Below are positions 51,201 through 60,643 of a DNA stretch of 64,000 bases, in pieces. The translations under genes were made by a program, and so were the position numbers. The number at the start of each line of letters is the position of its first letter. Positions within the stretch are counted from its first letter, which is position 1. The notes beneath the pieces are model-generated. The model made no database searches. It worked only from the letters and a program-made list of their open reading frames with translations, and had not been told where the DNA came from. Origin of the DNA: JAENWD01 sp963796915 (lineage in GTDB: Bacteria; Acidobacteriota; Vicinamibacteria; Vicinamibacterales; JAENWD01); NCBI GenBank assembly GCA_963796915.1, contig CAWCNI010000004.1, forward strand, positions 558,001 through 622,000, written 5' to 3'.

Positions 51201-52221
51201 TGATGGCGTGACTCAACGCAGCCTGGTGCACGCCGGCGGTCGGGTTCTCGTGGACGATCATCAGGACGAGCCGGTCCTGCCAGACTGGCACCTGCGCCGA
51301 CCCGGTCCCTGTCACCATGCCGCCGGGACGATTCCGGTTCGGCAGGCACGCGGCGGGCGCATCGTCGGGCCTGCTCGATTCACCCACCTGTCGCTTGAAG
51401 ACCACCAGCCCGGGCTGCGCGTCGTGCAGCTGTCGGCGGAGCGCCTCCTGGTCCTCGCTCGCACCGGGCTGCGATCCTGGCAGATAGAATCGATCGAGGA
51501 TGAAGTCGCTCGCAGAGATCGCCTGGACGATGCCGTCGAGCATCGGGTCGAACTGCCAGCCGGTGTACGAGTCCACCGGATCGGGAAGAGACGCGATCAG
51601 GTAGCGGACGGAGCTGTCGTGGCGATCGATGGCTCGTGCCAGCACGCCGCGCTTCAGCGCAGTCTTGTCCACCCCGGCAAAGTCGGAGTCCGCGTCGTCC
51701 TCCGGCTGGTTCGACGACACGTGTTCCCGCGCGACGTACGGATCGACGAATGCCGCGATCCTGCCGACGTCACCGGCCGCGTCCTCGGGGATGGCCTCAT
51801 GTCCAAGTGACAGCGTGCGATTCGTCAGCCGCGTCGCGCTCTCGCGCGCTGCCTGACGCGATCCGGCGGTTGATTCGCGCAGGTCGAGGGTGACGAGATC
51901 GTTGATGAAGAGCAGCGAGCGCCGGAAGTCCTCGGGCGCGGTCGAGCGATCCTTCAGTTGAGCCATCGCCCGCGCGGCCATCTGCATCAGCCGGTGCGGG
52001 GCCAGGTCGACGCCATACGACTGGGCGAGGACATCCAGGACGTCGCTGGCGTCCTCATCGTCGCCGGCGTTTGAGGCGACAGACGCCGCCTTCGCCCCCG
52101 AGCCGGCCTTCGCCTTTCGCGACGAAGACGCGGAGTCGTCCCCGCCGCCCGATCCGCGAACCAGGACCGCCGACAAGAGCGTGACAATCGCCAGCGGCAG
52201 AGCAAAGTGCCGTGAAGCCAT
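48234..52221 (-). CDS. Very large receptor-like protein: secreted binding-protein-like domain plus multi-TM membrane part, one frameshift
   Basis: From ATG 52221 (signal MASRHFALPLAIVTLLSAVLV) the first frame runs about 670 residues; near 50210 the frame changes and continues for about 655 more to the stop at 48234, giving one protein of about 1,328 residues. The alternative is two genes, the second from the ATG near 50215. The N-terminal half has a helical region, then an alpha/beta region resembling periplasmic binding-protein folds (ESILILGPTFSGTSDSM, GIRIVSGSATDP, PIAILHEANTQYGRQMQKHL, KSVAIMATDPRDKLYLAQQL). The C-terminal half has a single TM, then about eight more helices and long cytoplasmic segments. 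No known enzyme motif. I do not recognise a family. Confidence 0.65.
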
Positions 52222-52425
52222 GGCCGTTGTTCCCGACACCCGGAAGCCGCAGTCCGCCCTGCGCCCCGCTGTCCCTGAAGACAGCACCGCGATTCGCGAG
52301 GCAGGGGTTCGGCCGGGCCTGGGGATAGGCGCCGGCGACGCGTTCGGTGGTCTGGAAGGTAGAAACGAACGGGGTGGCGTTTCCGCACACCGCCTGTCCA
52401 GTTGCGCGGAATTGCCTGATGAGCT

Positions 52426-52455
52426 GTGACCGCCACCAGGTCGCGCCGCTATACT
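52426..52455 (+). promoter_or_regulatory. Candidate promoter of the zinc-finger/cyclodeaminase gene
   Basis: GTGACC (52426-52431), 18 bp, TATACT (52450-52455); the GTG at 52462 is exactly 6 nt later, so the transcript would be leaderless. This decides against the longer frame starting at 52426. Confidence 0.5.
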
Positions 52456-52461
52456 TCCGGC

Positions 52462-53676
52462 GTGCAGCTACAGCGACTGGTTGTGGGCGTTGACGAACAA
52501 GCAGACGGCCTTCGATGCTCCTTTTGCGAGCGGGAACCTACTGACGGCGGGACCCTGATTGTGAGCGGGGAGGTGGCGATTTGCGACTACTGCCTGGCCA
52601 CAGGGGCTGAGCTGGTCGCCCAGGAGCCCGCGCTCCCGGACCAGGACGCAGACGAGGACGGCGCGAGCGTCGACGCCCGGCCGCACCAGTCTGTCTTCTT
52701 CCGCCTGCTCACCGAATCTGACGTGGCAAACCTGCTTCCCGCGAGCCAGCTGATCGACGCCATGAGAGGCGCGCTGATGCAGTTCTCCGCTGGCAAGGTC
52801 ACCCAGCCCGTGCGCACGGTGATCCCGGTTGGCCAGAACCGTTCGTTCCTCGGCGTGATGCCTGCCTGCGTCCACGAGGGCGGCATTCTTGGCGCAAAGC
52901 TCGTCGCTGTTTTTCCCGACAACGCCGCACGCGGATTGCCCACGCACCTGGCCAGCATTCTTCTGCTCAGCTCCGAGACTGGCGCGCTGGTGTCCATGAT
53001 GGACGGCCGTTACATCACCGAGGCGCGCACCGCCGCCGTGTCGGCGGTCTCCGCGATCGCGCTCGCGCGAGACGATGCCGGCACGCTCGCGATCCTCGGC
53101 TCCGGCACCCAGGCGCGCAGCCATCTGACGATGCTCCAGCAGGCCTTCACGCTGCGCGAAGTCCGCGTGTGGAGCCCGACGCCGGAGCACACTGCCGCGT
53201 TTGTCGACGAGATGGAGCCGGGCACCACTGCGCCAATCGTGCAGTCGCGCTCCGCTGAAGCTGCCGTCAGAGGCGCGGACCTCATCGTCCTTGCGACGTC
53301 GTCACCGGAGCCTGTGATTCGCAGTGAGTGGGTGGCCGACGGCGCCCACGTCATGGCGATCGGCGCGTGCCGTCCGGATCAGCGGGAGATGGACCCGGCG
53401 CTGGTCGAGAGAGGCCGGCTGTTTGTGGACTCTCGCGAGGCGGCCCTGGTGGAGTCCGGCGATATCGTGATGGCAATCGCCGAAGGCCGGTTTGCCGCGG
53501 CGCACATCGCCGGCGAACTTGGCGCCCTGCTCGCGGGCCACGTCACCGGCAGGCGGTGGCCGCAGGACGTCACGATCTTCAAGTCGCTCGGTCTGGCCGT
53601 CGAGGACGTCGTCGCCGCACGCATCGTCTACGACAAGGCCGTGGCCAGCGACGTCGGGCAGGAACTGGAGCTCTGA
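52462..53676 (+). CDS. ClpX-type C4 zinc finger fused to ornithine cyclodeaminase/mu-crystallin homologue
   Basis: 404 residues from GTG 52462. Residues 19-44 hold CSFC-x18-CDYC (Cys19, 22, 41, 44) with LIVSGEVAICDYC, matching the spacing and sequence of the N-terminal zinc finger of ClpX. After an acidic linker, from about residue 80, is a full ornithine cyclodeaminase-type domain: VTQPVRTVIPV, GGILGAKLVAVFPDN, Rossmann LAILGSGTQARSHL, ADLIVLATSSPEPVI and AIGACRPDQREMD. Relatives include alanine dehydrogenase, lysine cyclodeaminase and ketimine reductases. The fusion suggests recruitment to a partner or substrate delivery. Reaction undetermined. Confidence 0.82.
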   Translation: MQLQRLVVGVDEQADGLRCSFCEREPTDGGTLIVSGEVAICDYCLATGAELVAQEPALPDQDADEDGASVDARPHQSVFFRLLTESDVANLLPASQLIDAMRGALMQFSAGKVTQPVRTVIPVGQNRSFLGVMPACVHEGGILGAKLVAVFPDNAARGLPTHLASILLLSSETGALVSMMDGRYITEARTAAVSAVSAIALARDDAGTLAILGSGTQARSHLTMLQQAFTLREVRVWSPTPEHTAAFVDEMEPGTTAPIVQSRSAEAAVRGADLIVLATSSPEPVIRSEWVADGAHVMAIGACRPDQREMDPALVERGRLFVDSREAALVESGDIVMAIAEGRFAAAHIAGELGALLAGHVTGRRWPQDVTIFKSLGLAVEDVVAARIVYDKAVASDVGQELEL

Positions 53677-53710
53677 ACACGTCTCACCCGCCTCCTGCGG
53701 ACCCGAGCCT

Positions 53711-53759
53711 CTTCATCCTTCATTCTTCATTCTTCATTCTTCATTCTTCATTCTTCATT
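53711..53759. repeat. CTTCATT heptamer array, left of SDR gene
   Basis: Seven consecutive 7-base units (the first reads cttcatc). The stop codon of the leftward SDR gene lies inside it (53748-53750), so the SDR C-terminal tail is read from the array. Confidence 0.9.
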
Positions 53760-54533
53760 CCCGCCCTTCTTCCCATCCCTCAGCCTCTGCCAGCTGCCGT
53801 CGCTGGTCCAGCCGCCGTCCACGGTGAGCGTCGCGCCGTTGATGAAGCCACTCAGCTGCGAATTGGCGAGAAATGCCACGGCGCTCGCGACGTCGTCCGG
53901 CGACGCGAACCGTCCGAGTGGAATTCGCGACGTGATGTCGACGTCGGCGTAGTGCCCGGTCGCCTGATCGGCGGCGTCCATTTCAGTTTTCACCCATCCT
54001 GGACAGACCGCGTTGGTCCTCACGCCGCGGCCGCCCCATTCGGCAGCGAGCGTGCGAGTCAGACCGACGAGCCCGTGCTTGGACGCGTTGTACGCCGCGC
54101 GATCGGACACTCCCAGTAACCCCGCTACTGATGCGATGTTCACGATGCTGCCGGAGCGCGCGGCCAGCATCATCGGCCCGAACGCCCGTGCCAGCAGGAA
54201 CGGCGCGACGAGATTCACCTCGAGCACTCGCCTGAAGTCCGCGGGCGAGGTGTCCTCGGCCGGCGAGATGCAGCTGATTCCCGCGTTGTTGACCAGGACG
54301 TCGACGCGGCCCCAGCGCTGCTGGACCGTTGCGGCGAACTGCGACACGGCCTGCTCGTCAGAGACGTCGCCGACGAGCTCGAGGACGTCCACGCCGTATG
54401 CACGCGCAGCCGCGGCGGTCTCGGCCGGCGGCCGCAGGTCGATCAATGCCACCGCACAACGCTCGGCCGCGAGCACCTCCGCGATCCTGCGGCCAATGCC
54501 CTGCGCCGCGCCGGTGACGACGGCTACCCGCAT
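53748..54533 (-). CDS. SDR-family oxidoreductase
   Basis: 261 residues from ATG 54533 (ATG 54557 inside the right-hand repeat array is in frame and adds 8 residues). Rossmann motif VVTGAAQGIGRRIAE, NNAGIS, active Tyr and Lys in AYNASKHG, and a typical C-terminal FLANSQLSGFINGATLTVDGGW. NAD(P)-dependent dehydrogenase of unknown substrate. Both ends of the gene run into CTTCATT arrays. Confidence 0.92.
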   Translation of the reverse strand: MRVAVVTGAAQGIGRRIAEVLAAERCAVALIDLRPPAETAAAARAYGVDVLELVGDVSDEQAVSQFAATVQQRWGRVDVLVNNAGISCISPAEDTSPADFRRVLEVNLVAPFLLARAFGPMMLAARSGSIVNIASVAGLLGVSDRAAYNASKHGLVGLTRTLAAEWGGRGVRTNAVCPGWVKTEMDAADQATGHYADVDITSRIPLGRFASPDDVASAVAFLANSQLSGFINGATLTVDGGWTSDGSWQRLRDGKKGGNEE

Positions 54534-54544
54534 GCGGCGGTCCT

Positions 54545-54586
54545 CTTCATTCTTCATTCTTCATTCTTCATTCTTCACTGTTCATT
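54545..54586. repeat. CTTCATT heptamer array, right of SDR gene
   Basis: Four exact units and two degenerate ones (cttcact, gttcatt). On the minus strand each unit contains an ATG, so the array sits in the 5' leader of the SDR gene and offers start codons in all three frames. Confidence 0.88.
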
Positions 54587-54588
54587 GG

Positions 54589-55803
54589 TTAGACATATTT
54601 CAACCACGCGTCAGCGCGCCGCGCCTTGACCTCCGCCATCCACCGGCACGCCGGATAGAGCAGCGCGACTGCAATGGCCCAGACCAGGTAGAGAAGCGGA
54701 AGCGACCACGTGTAGCCATCCGGCGGCGGAGGGTTGCCCATCGGATGGTTGGTGAAGAGCCACCAGCTGACCTCTCCGAGCCGCAGCTTCGACACGATCA
54801 GCGCGAGGACGTGAATCAGCGGGATGTGGAGCGCGTAATAGAAGAACGGCACGCGCCCGAAGACCGACAGGAATCGCGCCAGCGGCCCCGACGCGCGCCC
54901 GGCCGCCGGCAGCAGCGCGATCGTCGGGCCGAGCGTCATCAGCAGGAAGTCCAGCGACGCCGGATATTTCGTCGTCGCCAGAAACGACAACAGTGTCGGC
55001 AGATGTGGGCCGTGCGGGTCTGTGGAAGGCGGCGACCACGGATGGGGATCGCCGTAGTGATTGAGCAACCGCAGCACGACAAAGAGCAGCGTCGCGCCGG
55101 TCCCGATCGTGAGGCACAGCCGGTCGCGGCGTGCGGGCTGCCCCAGGACCGTCCCGAACGCGTAGCCCGCGGCCATGACGCCAATCCACGGAATGATGGA
55201 GTAGAGCACCATCAGATGGGGGCCGCTGGCGCCGAACTGGACGGGTCCGGCAAAGAACCCGACGTACAGGATCCGCCAGGCATTCGACGCCAGGCTGTCT
55301 GTCAGCGTTGGGATCAGTTGTTCGACGTAGCCGTCGAGCAGGTTGTGGCCGGCGACGATCGCCAGCCCGATCGCCGCGATGGCCGTGACCGGCAGTCGAA
55401 CGAGCCCGGCCATCAGGATCATGCACCAGCCGATCACCCAGATCACGCCGGCCAGCTCGTATTGCAGGAACTCGAAATTGAACGTCCACATCACGCGGAA
55501 GTAGGTGAGCTCGAGCACCACCAGCCAGAGCCCGCGCGTAAACAGGAAGCGAGAGATGTCGGCGTGTCGGCGAGCGTAAAGAAACGCGCTGGTCCCGGCG
55601 AGAAAGATGAACGCCGGCGCACAGAAGTGGGTGATCCAGCGCGTGAAGAAGATGCCGGGGCTCGGGCCGCCGGCCGGCAGGCCTGAGTAGACGCGCACGT
55701 GATCGATGGCCATCAACAGCATGACGGCACCGCGGACGACGTCGAGGCCGCCGATCCGCGTGGGCGCGCTAGCGCCGGCCGAGGCAGGTGACGCGAGGCT
55801 CAT
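54589..55803 (-). CDS. HGSNAT/DUF1624-like multi-pass membrane acyltransferase
   Basis: 404 residues, about ten TM helices. The signature GGLDVVRGAVMLLMAIDHVRVYSG includes the His of heparan-alpha-glucosaminide N-acetyltransferase relatives; later FFTRWITHFCAPAFIFLAGTSAFLYARR and RVPFFYYALHIPLIHVLAL are typical of the family. Probably acylates a cell-envelope glycan. Start ATG 55803; TACGAT ends 9 nt upstream. Confidence 0.86.
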   Translation of the reverse strand: MSLASPASAGASAPTRIGGLDVVRGAVMLLMAIDHVRVYSGLPAGGPSPGIFFTRWITHFCAPAFIFLAGTSAFLYARRHADISRFLFTRGLWLVVLELTYFRVMWTFNFEFLQYELAGVIWVIGWCMILMAGLVRLPVTAIAAIGLAIVAGHNLLDGYVEQLIPTLTDSLASNAWRILYVGFFAGPVQFGASGPHLMVLYSIIPWIGVMAAGYAFGTVLGQPARRDRLCLTIGTGATLLFVVLRLLNHYGDPHPWSPPSTDPHGPHLPTLLSFLATTKYPASLDFLLMTLGPTIALLPAAGRASGPLARFLSVFGRVPFFYYALHIPLIHVLALIVSKLRLGEVSWWLFTNHPMGNPPPPDGYTWSLPLLYLVWAIAVALLYPACRWMAEVKARRADAWLKYV

Positions 55804-55835
55804 CGGGAGCGAATCGTAGCATCGCCGACGAATCG

Positions 55836-56273
55836 CTAGGGACTACACTTCTGACCCAGCGACGTAATGCTCTGCACGTCCAGGATCGGCGGCTCCGGCA
55901 TCCGCGCCGGGTTCGGCGAGATCGGGTCGTCATTCGAGCCGAGAGTGAGCGCGGTGTTTCCGAGCTTGACCGACGGCGCCGGCTGGCCCGGCGGGTCCGG
56001 CATCTCGGCCTTCAGGCGAACGACGGTGCCGCTCAGTTTCTTGATGTCGGCCTTGATCGCCTTCGTGCCCTTCAGCCGATAGGTCGGGCTCACGATCAAC
56101 TCCGCGTCGTCGATGCCTGCAGGTCTGGCTGCCTTCAACTCCAGGCCTGACGCGCAGCCCTCGACCGTCACCATGACGATCTTCACCGGCGATGACGGCG
56201 GAGTGGCGGACGGCGCCTGCGCCTGGAGCGGGAACGCGGCGGCGATGGCTGGCAGCAACAGGTGCAGAAGCAT
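55836..56273 (-). CDS. Small exported protein of unknown function
   Basis: 145 residues from ATG 56273 (ATG 56303 and 56357 are in frame). Signal peptide MLLHLLLPAIAAAFPLQAQA. The mature part is beta-rich with two Cys (VEGCASG near the start of the mature protein and QKCSP at the end) and phrases ELIVSPTYRLKG and SGTVVRLKAEMPDPPG. No family recognised. Confidence 0.7.
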   Translation of the reverse strand: MLLHLLLPAIAAAFPLQAQAPSATPPSSPVKIVMVTVEGCASGLELKAARPAGIDDAELIVSPTYRLKGTKAIKADIKKLSGTVVRLKAEMPDPPGQPAPSVKLGNTALTLGSNDDPISPNPARMPEPPILDVQSITSLGQKCSP

Positions 56274-56428
56274 TTGAGAAACCCCTCGAGCGATCCCGCT
56301 CATTGTTGCACGGTCGCGAACGCCGTGGCGCCGAGCGCCGCTGTTGATCCGGTCCAAGGTCAGCTACCATCGCCCGCTGTGCCTGTTCCTGGGTGCGTCG
56401 CCATCGCGCGCAGAGTCAGCGGGGTCCC

Positions 56429-58640
56429 GTGGAGCCTGTAGGGCTCGTCGTGGCGGCGATGGCCGTACGGCTGGCCGTGCTGTCGGTACTGCCTCGTCGT
56501 TCCCGGCCGCGCACTGGTCCGATGGCTCGGCATCCAGACAGCGTCGCGACTCGACGCCATTCTCATTGTCGTCGTCTTGAGCCTCTCGAGCGTCAGTGCC
56601 GCTGTGACGCTGCTGCTCCTCGCGCACGCCTACTTCCGGCCGGTGTTGATCGTCGTGCTGTTGTGTCCCGCGGCCGTACTGATGCTGTCGCGCCGCGGCC
56701 TGCCCGGCGAACCGCCGGTTGCGGCCGCACCACCAGTGAAGCGCGACTACGTCGAGCGCGCAATCCTCGCGGCGGTCGCGGTCTTTCTGTGCGTGTACCT
56801 GCTCGACGCGCTGACGTCTCCAGCAGGCGGGTGGGACGGGCTTGTGACGTGGGGCAAGTGGACGGCCGATTGGGGGCGACGCAGTGCGAGCGGCGACTAC
56901 GCGGTCGGTGGCTATCCGCAGCTCGTGCCGAGGTTTCTGTCCGTGCTCTACAAGCTCGATGGCACCTCGCTGCAGGTTCTTCCGCTCGACACCTTCGTGA
57001 TCCACGGGTTCGGTGTCGCGGCAGCCGCGTGGCTGGTGCTCGCGTCGGCCCGGCTCGCTCGTCTGCTCGCTCTGCCGTCATGGCCGCTGGTGCTGCTGTC
57101 GTTTGGTTCGCTGACGTTCCGCGAACAGATCGGATCGGGCTCCGTCGACGTCCTGCTGGCGGCAGCGACAGTGACGCTGCTCGCGTTGTTCCTGGCGCTC
57201 CGCAAGGGCGAATGGAACGCGCGCCGCGGGGCGTGGACAGTTCTCGGTGCGGCGATGTTCGTCTGCCTGTTCACCAGGGTCACAGGCCTGTTCGCTCTGG
57301 CGGCGGTCGCTGGCGCCGCCCTTAGCGTGGGCGGGGAGCGCGCCCACGCCGAGCGCCGACAACTCCTGCTGGGAGTGGCCCTGGCCCTCGCGGCGATCGC
57401 TCCGTTCGTGGTGGAGCAGGGCCTCGCTGAATCCCGCTCGCGCCATGCACAGCCGCGGCCGGACGAACTCAACATCCCGGCCGGCGACATGGCTCGGGTG
57501 CTGGCCGCCGATTCCGATCAGGTCTCTCACGGTGAGCCGCTGGCTATGCGTCCGAAAGCCGCTGTCCTTCGGTTCTGGAGCGACTACGCCGCCCCGGACG
57601 TGCTCCGATGGCCGCTGAGCGCGCTGCTCGTCATCCTCTTCGCCGCCGGCGCGATGCGCCGCGACCTGAGAGGGCTGGCCGTCGTCGTGAGTCTTTACGC
57701 TGTCGTCTGGCTCGCGTGGTCTTCCTACGACCAGCGCAGCCTGTTTCTGGCGCTTCCGCTGGTTGGCGCGATCGCAGCGACAGGGGCCGTGCGCCTCGCC
57801 TCTCGGTGGGGACGCCCGCTCATCCTCTCGCTCCTGGCCGTTGTCATCGGAGCGTTCGTTGTGATCTCTGGAGCCGGCCTGCTGAAGGATGCACAAGCCA
57901 GGCTGAAGGCGACGTTCAGCGGGCCGGCATCAATCCTTCTGCGGCTCGCCATGATGCCGCAGGGGCCGGCCGGCCGCCCGCCATTCTTCTTTCCGAGGTA
58001 CACCGAAGTCTACCGATACGTCTCGACGCTGGCGCGCCGGACCAACGCGCAGCACGTTTTTGCGACGTCGCTGCTGTTCCGGTTCTACGAGAATGGCGTC
58101 TTCACCCTGTTCAACTGGCCCGCGGGGCTGTCGCTCGCCGGGGACGTGTTCGCGGGGCACGACGGGCGCCGTCCCGACGATTCCGAGTCCTGGGTCCTGG
58201 TCGCGGCCCCGGGTTGGCACCGCGTGTGGCTGCGCGAGCAGTTGCAGGACATGCCGATTCCGACGCCGGGCGCGGCCGGTCCGCCAGGCGCGACGGGCGA
58301 CACGGAGTTGATGATCGAGACAGGCCCGTTCGACTACGACAACGGCGTCGTCACCTGGCAGGTGACGACAGCGGAAGTTCCACCGGCGTCGCAGGTCGTG
58401 GCGGCGTTTGACGCGTCAGACCCGCAATCGATCGACACCGAGCTCACAACGACGACGGTGGACCATGAGCCCTCGCAGTCGACGACCCGGTACGCTGGAC
58501 TGATTGTGTTGAAGGCTGGAATCTACCAGCCGTCTGGTTCCCTCCGCGTCGGCATCCGCGCGTCCGGGCCGCCGGTCCAGATCCTGAGCTTCAAGCTCTC
58601 GCGCCGTCGAGGCGACGGGCACCGACCACAAGTTGAGTGA
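56429..58640 (+). CDS. Polytopic membrane protein, glycosyltransferase-like, frameshift near its start
   Basis: A continuous frame starts at TTG 56577 and gives 687 residues, but it lacks a proper start and opens inside a TM helix. In the neighbouring frame GTG 56429 begins MEPVGLVVAAMAVRLAVLSVL; removing one base near 56487 links it to LVVPGRALVRWLGIQTASRLDAILIVVVLSLS. The full protein, about 736 residues, has about 11-12 TM helices, a periplasmic loop with GWDGLVTWGKWTADWG and GYPQLVPRFLSVLYKL resembling GT-C transferases, and a C-terminal soluble domain (about 190 residues). Sugar transfer is a guess from architecture. Confidence 0.7.
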
Positions 58641-58735
58641 GGATCCGCCCGGAGGATGATGCCCGGCGCTGTCGAGTTGCGTCCGCGGTATAGTCGGGAC
58701 GAATCGGGTCGGAGCGCGGGGGAGCCGCGCTCACG

Positions 58736-60616
58736 ATGCCCGGGCAGGGACGTGGCATGTTGCTTCGATCGAGAGTGGCAGTCGGTCTGATTGTCGCGGG
58801 CGTGGCGGGCGCGTCGCTGCTCCGCGCGCAATCCCCGGTGCAGTCGTGCAACGAGACACCGGCGCCCGCGTGGTGCAGCGCGGTGGCCGGCGATCGGTCG
58901 CAAGGCTGGCTGGCGCAGCGTCGCTCCGAGGTGATGGCCCGCAACGGGATGGTCGCGACCAGCCAGCCGCTGGCCGCGCAGGCCGGCCTCGACGTGCTGC
59001 GCCGCGGCGGCAACGCGATCGACGCCGCCGTCGCCACCGCTGCAGCGCTCAGCGTGATGGAGCCGATGAACGTCGGTCCTGGCGGCGACTTGTTCGCCGT
59101 CCTCTATATCGCCCGCGAGAACAAGGTCTACATGTTGAACGCGAGCGGCAGGGCGCCAAGCGGCGCCACTGTCGCGCGGATGAACGACCTGGGCTATTCG
59201 TGGGACAGCGCGAACTGGGGACCAGGCTCGGGGATGCCGAGCGGGGGCATCCTCGATGTCACAGTTCCAGGAGCGGTCTGGGGCTGGTCGGAGGTCCTGC
59301 ACCGGTTTGGCACGCTGACGTTCAAGGAGACGCTGCAACCGGCGATCGACTACGCCGAGCAGGGCTTTCCGGTGTCCGAGCGCATCGCGAAGGACTGGAC
59401 GATTCCCAACGGCCTGGGGCCGGTGCCATCAGACCCGCGCCAGTGTTGCACGCAGGTCGACCCGGACGGCATTGCGACGTGGTACGTGCACGGGCGCGCG
59501 CCGGTCGCCGGTCAGGTGTTCCGCAATCTCGATCTCGCCAGGACGTACCGGATCCTTCAGGAGAAAGGACGGGACGGCTTCTACAGCGGGGAGGTCGCCC
59601 GCGCGATCGTCGCCAAGTCGACGGCGGTCGGCGGCACGATGACTCTCGACGATCTCGCGTCGTACTCGGGCGGGTGGGTGTCGCCGGCAGTGTCGAGCTA
59701 TCACGGCTACGACCTGTTCACGCTGCCGCCGCCGTCGCAGACGTGGGCCAGCGGCGAGATGCTGAACATCCTCGAAGCGTGCGTGCCCACATGGGTGCCC
59801 GGCCAGACCCTGGCCACGCTCGGGCCCGCCAGCCCCACGTACTGGCATCTCGTCGTCGAAGCGAAGAAGCTCGCGTTTGCGGATCTGTATCGCCACAATG
59901 CCGACCCCGCCGTGGCGGCGGTGCCGCTCGAGACGCTCCTGTCGAAGGAACATGCCCGCTCGCTCTGCAGCCGTGTCGATCCCCATCGAGCGTCGGGCAC
60001 CTCGGGAGACGCGCGTGTGCAGAGCAGCGGCGACACCGTCGTGCTCTCGACGGCGGATCGTGACGGCAACATGGTGGCCTGGGTGAACAGCCTGTTCAAC
60101 GGCTTCGGCTCGGGCCTCACGGTGCCGGGCTACGGCATCACGCTGCACAATCGCGGCGGCTTGTTCACGCTCGATCCGAAGAGTCCCAACGCGCTTGCCC
60201 CCCACAAGCAGCCGTACAACACGCTGTCGGCCGGCTTCGTCATGCGCCGCGATCGGCCCGTGATGACGGTGACGCTCATGGGCGGCGACATGCAGGCCCA
60301 GGGGATCGCCCAAGTGCTGCTCAACGTCCTCGATCTCGGCGCCAACGTCCAGGCCGCCAGTGACATGGCGCGGTTCAGGCACCTGCAGGTCCCGAACCAG
60401 CTCACGCTGGAGTCTTCGCTGTTCGCCCTTGTCGGTAGTCAGCTCGAGGCCATGGGCCACACGGTGAAGTCTGTCAGCGGCGACACCGTCGGCGGCTACC
60501 AGGCCATCATGTTCGTCCCCGACGACGGAGCGGCGACGCTGCCGCCGGGGCCGGTGAAGGGGGTTTACCGCGCCGGCTCCGACCACCGCAAGGACGGGCA
60601 GGCGGTCGGCTACTAG
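58736..60616 (+). CDS. ggt: Gamma-glutamyltransferase, exported
   Basis: 626 residues with signal peptide (SRVAVGLIVAGVAGASLLRAQ). N-terminal large-subunit region ATSQPLAAQAGLDVLRRGGNAIDAAVATAAALSVMEP and GPGGDLFAVLY; the autoprocessing/catalytic Thr is in SGDTVVLSTADRDGNMVAWVNSLF; small-subunit segments include GLTVPGYGITLHNRGGLF and GGDMQAQGIAQVLLNVLD. Cleaves gamma-glutamyl bonds such as those in glutathione in the periplasm. TATAGT at 58689-58694 may be its -10. Confidence 0.9.
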   Translation: MPGQGRGMLLRSRVAVGLIVAGVAGASLLRAQSPVQSCNETPAPAWCSAVAGDRSQGWLAQRRSEVMARNGMVATSQPLAAQAGLDVLRRGGNAIDAAVATAAALSVMEPMNVGPGGDLFAVLYIARENKVYMLNASGRAPSGATVARMNDLGYSWDSANWGPGSGMPSGGILDVTVPGAVWGWSEVLHRFGTLTFKETLQPAIDYAEQGFPVSERIAKDWTIPNGLGPVPSDPRQCCTQVDPDGIATWYVHGRAPVAGQVFRNLDLARTYRILQEKGRDGFYSGEVARAIVAKSTAVGGTMTLDDLASYSGGWVSPAVSSYHGYDLFTLPPPSQTWASGEMLNILEACVPTWVPGQTLATLGPASPTYWHLVVEAKKLAFADLYRHNADPAVAAVPLETLLSKEHARSLCSRVDPHRASGTSGDARVQSSGDTVVLSTADRDGNMVAWVNSLFNGFGSGLTVPGYGITLHNRGGLFTLDPKSPNALAPHKQPYNTLSAGFVMRRDRPVMTVTLMGGDMQAQGIAQVLLNVLDLGANVQAASDMARFRHLQVPNQLTLESSLFALVGSQLEAMGHTVKSVSGDTVGGYQAIMFVPDDGAATLPPGPVKGVYRAGSDHRKDGQAVGY

Positions 60617-60623
60617 TTCGTCA

Positions 60624-60643
60624 GGGACCCGCTGTCGGGTCCT
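60624..60643. terminator. Hairpin between convergent ggt and SDR genes
   Basis: GGACCCG (60625-60631), loop ctgt, CGGGTCC (60636-60642): a perfect 7-bp GC stem in the 27 bases between the two stop codons. No T-tract, so it may stop transcription from both sides in a non-canonical way. Confidence 0.5.

Noticed and set aside
53711..54586. CRISPR-like repeats
   Set aside because: The units are contiguous 7-mers without spacers.
54013..55686. 557-codon plus-strand frame over the SDR and acyltransferase genes
   Set aside because: Antisense shadow with low-complexity Arg/Gln/Asp translation and no motifs.
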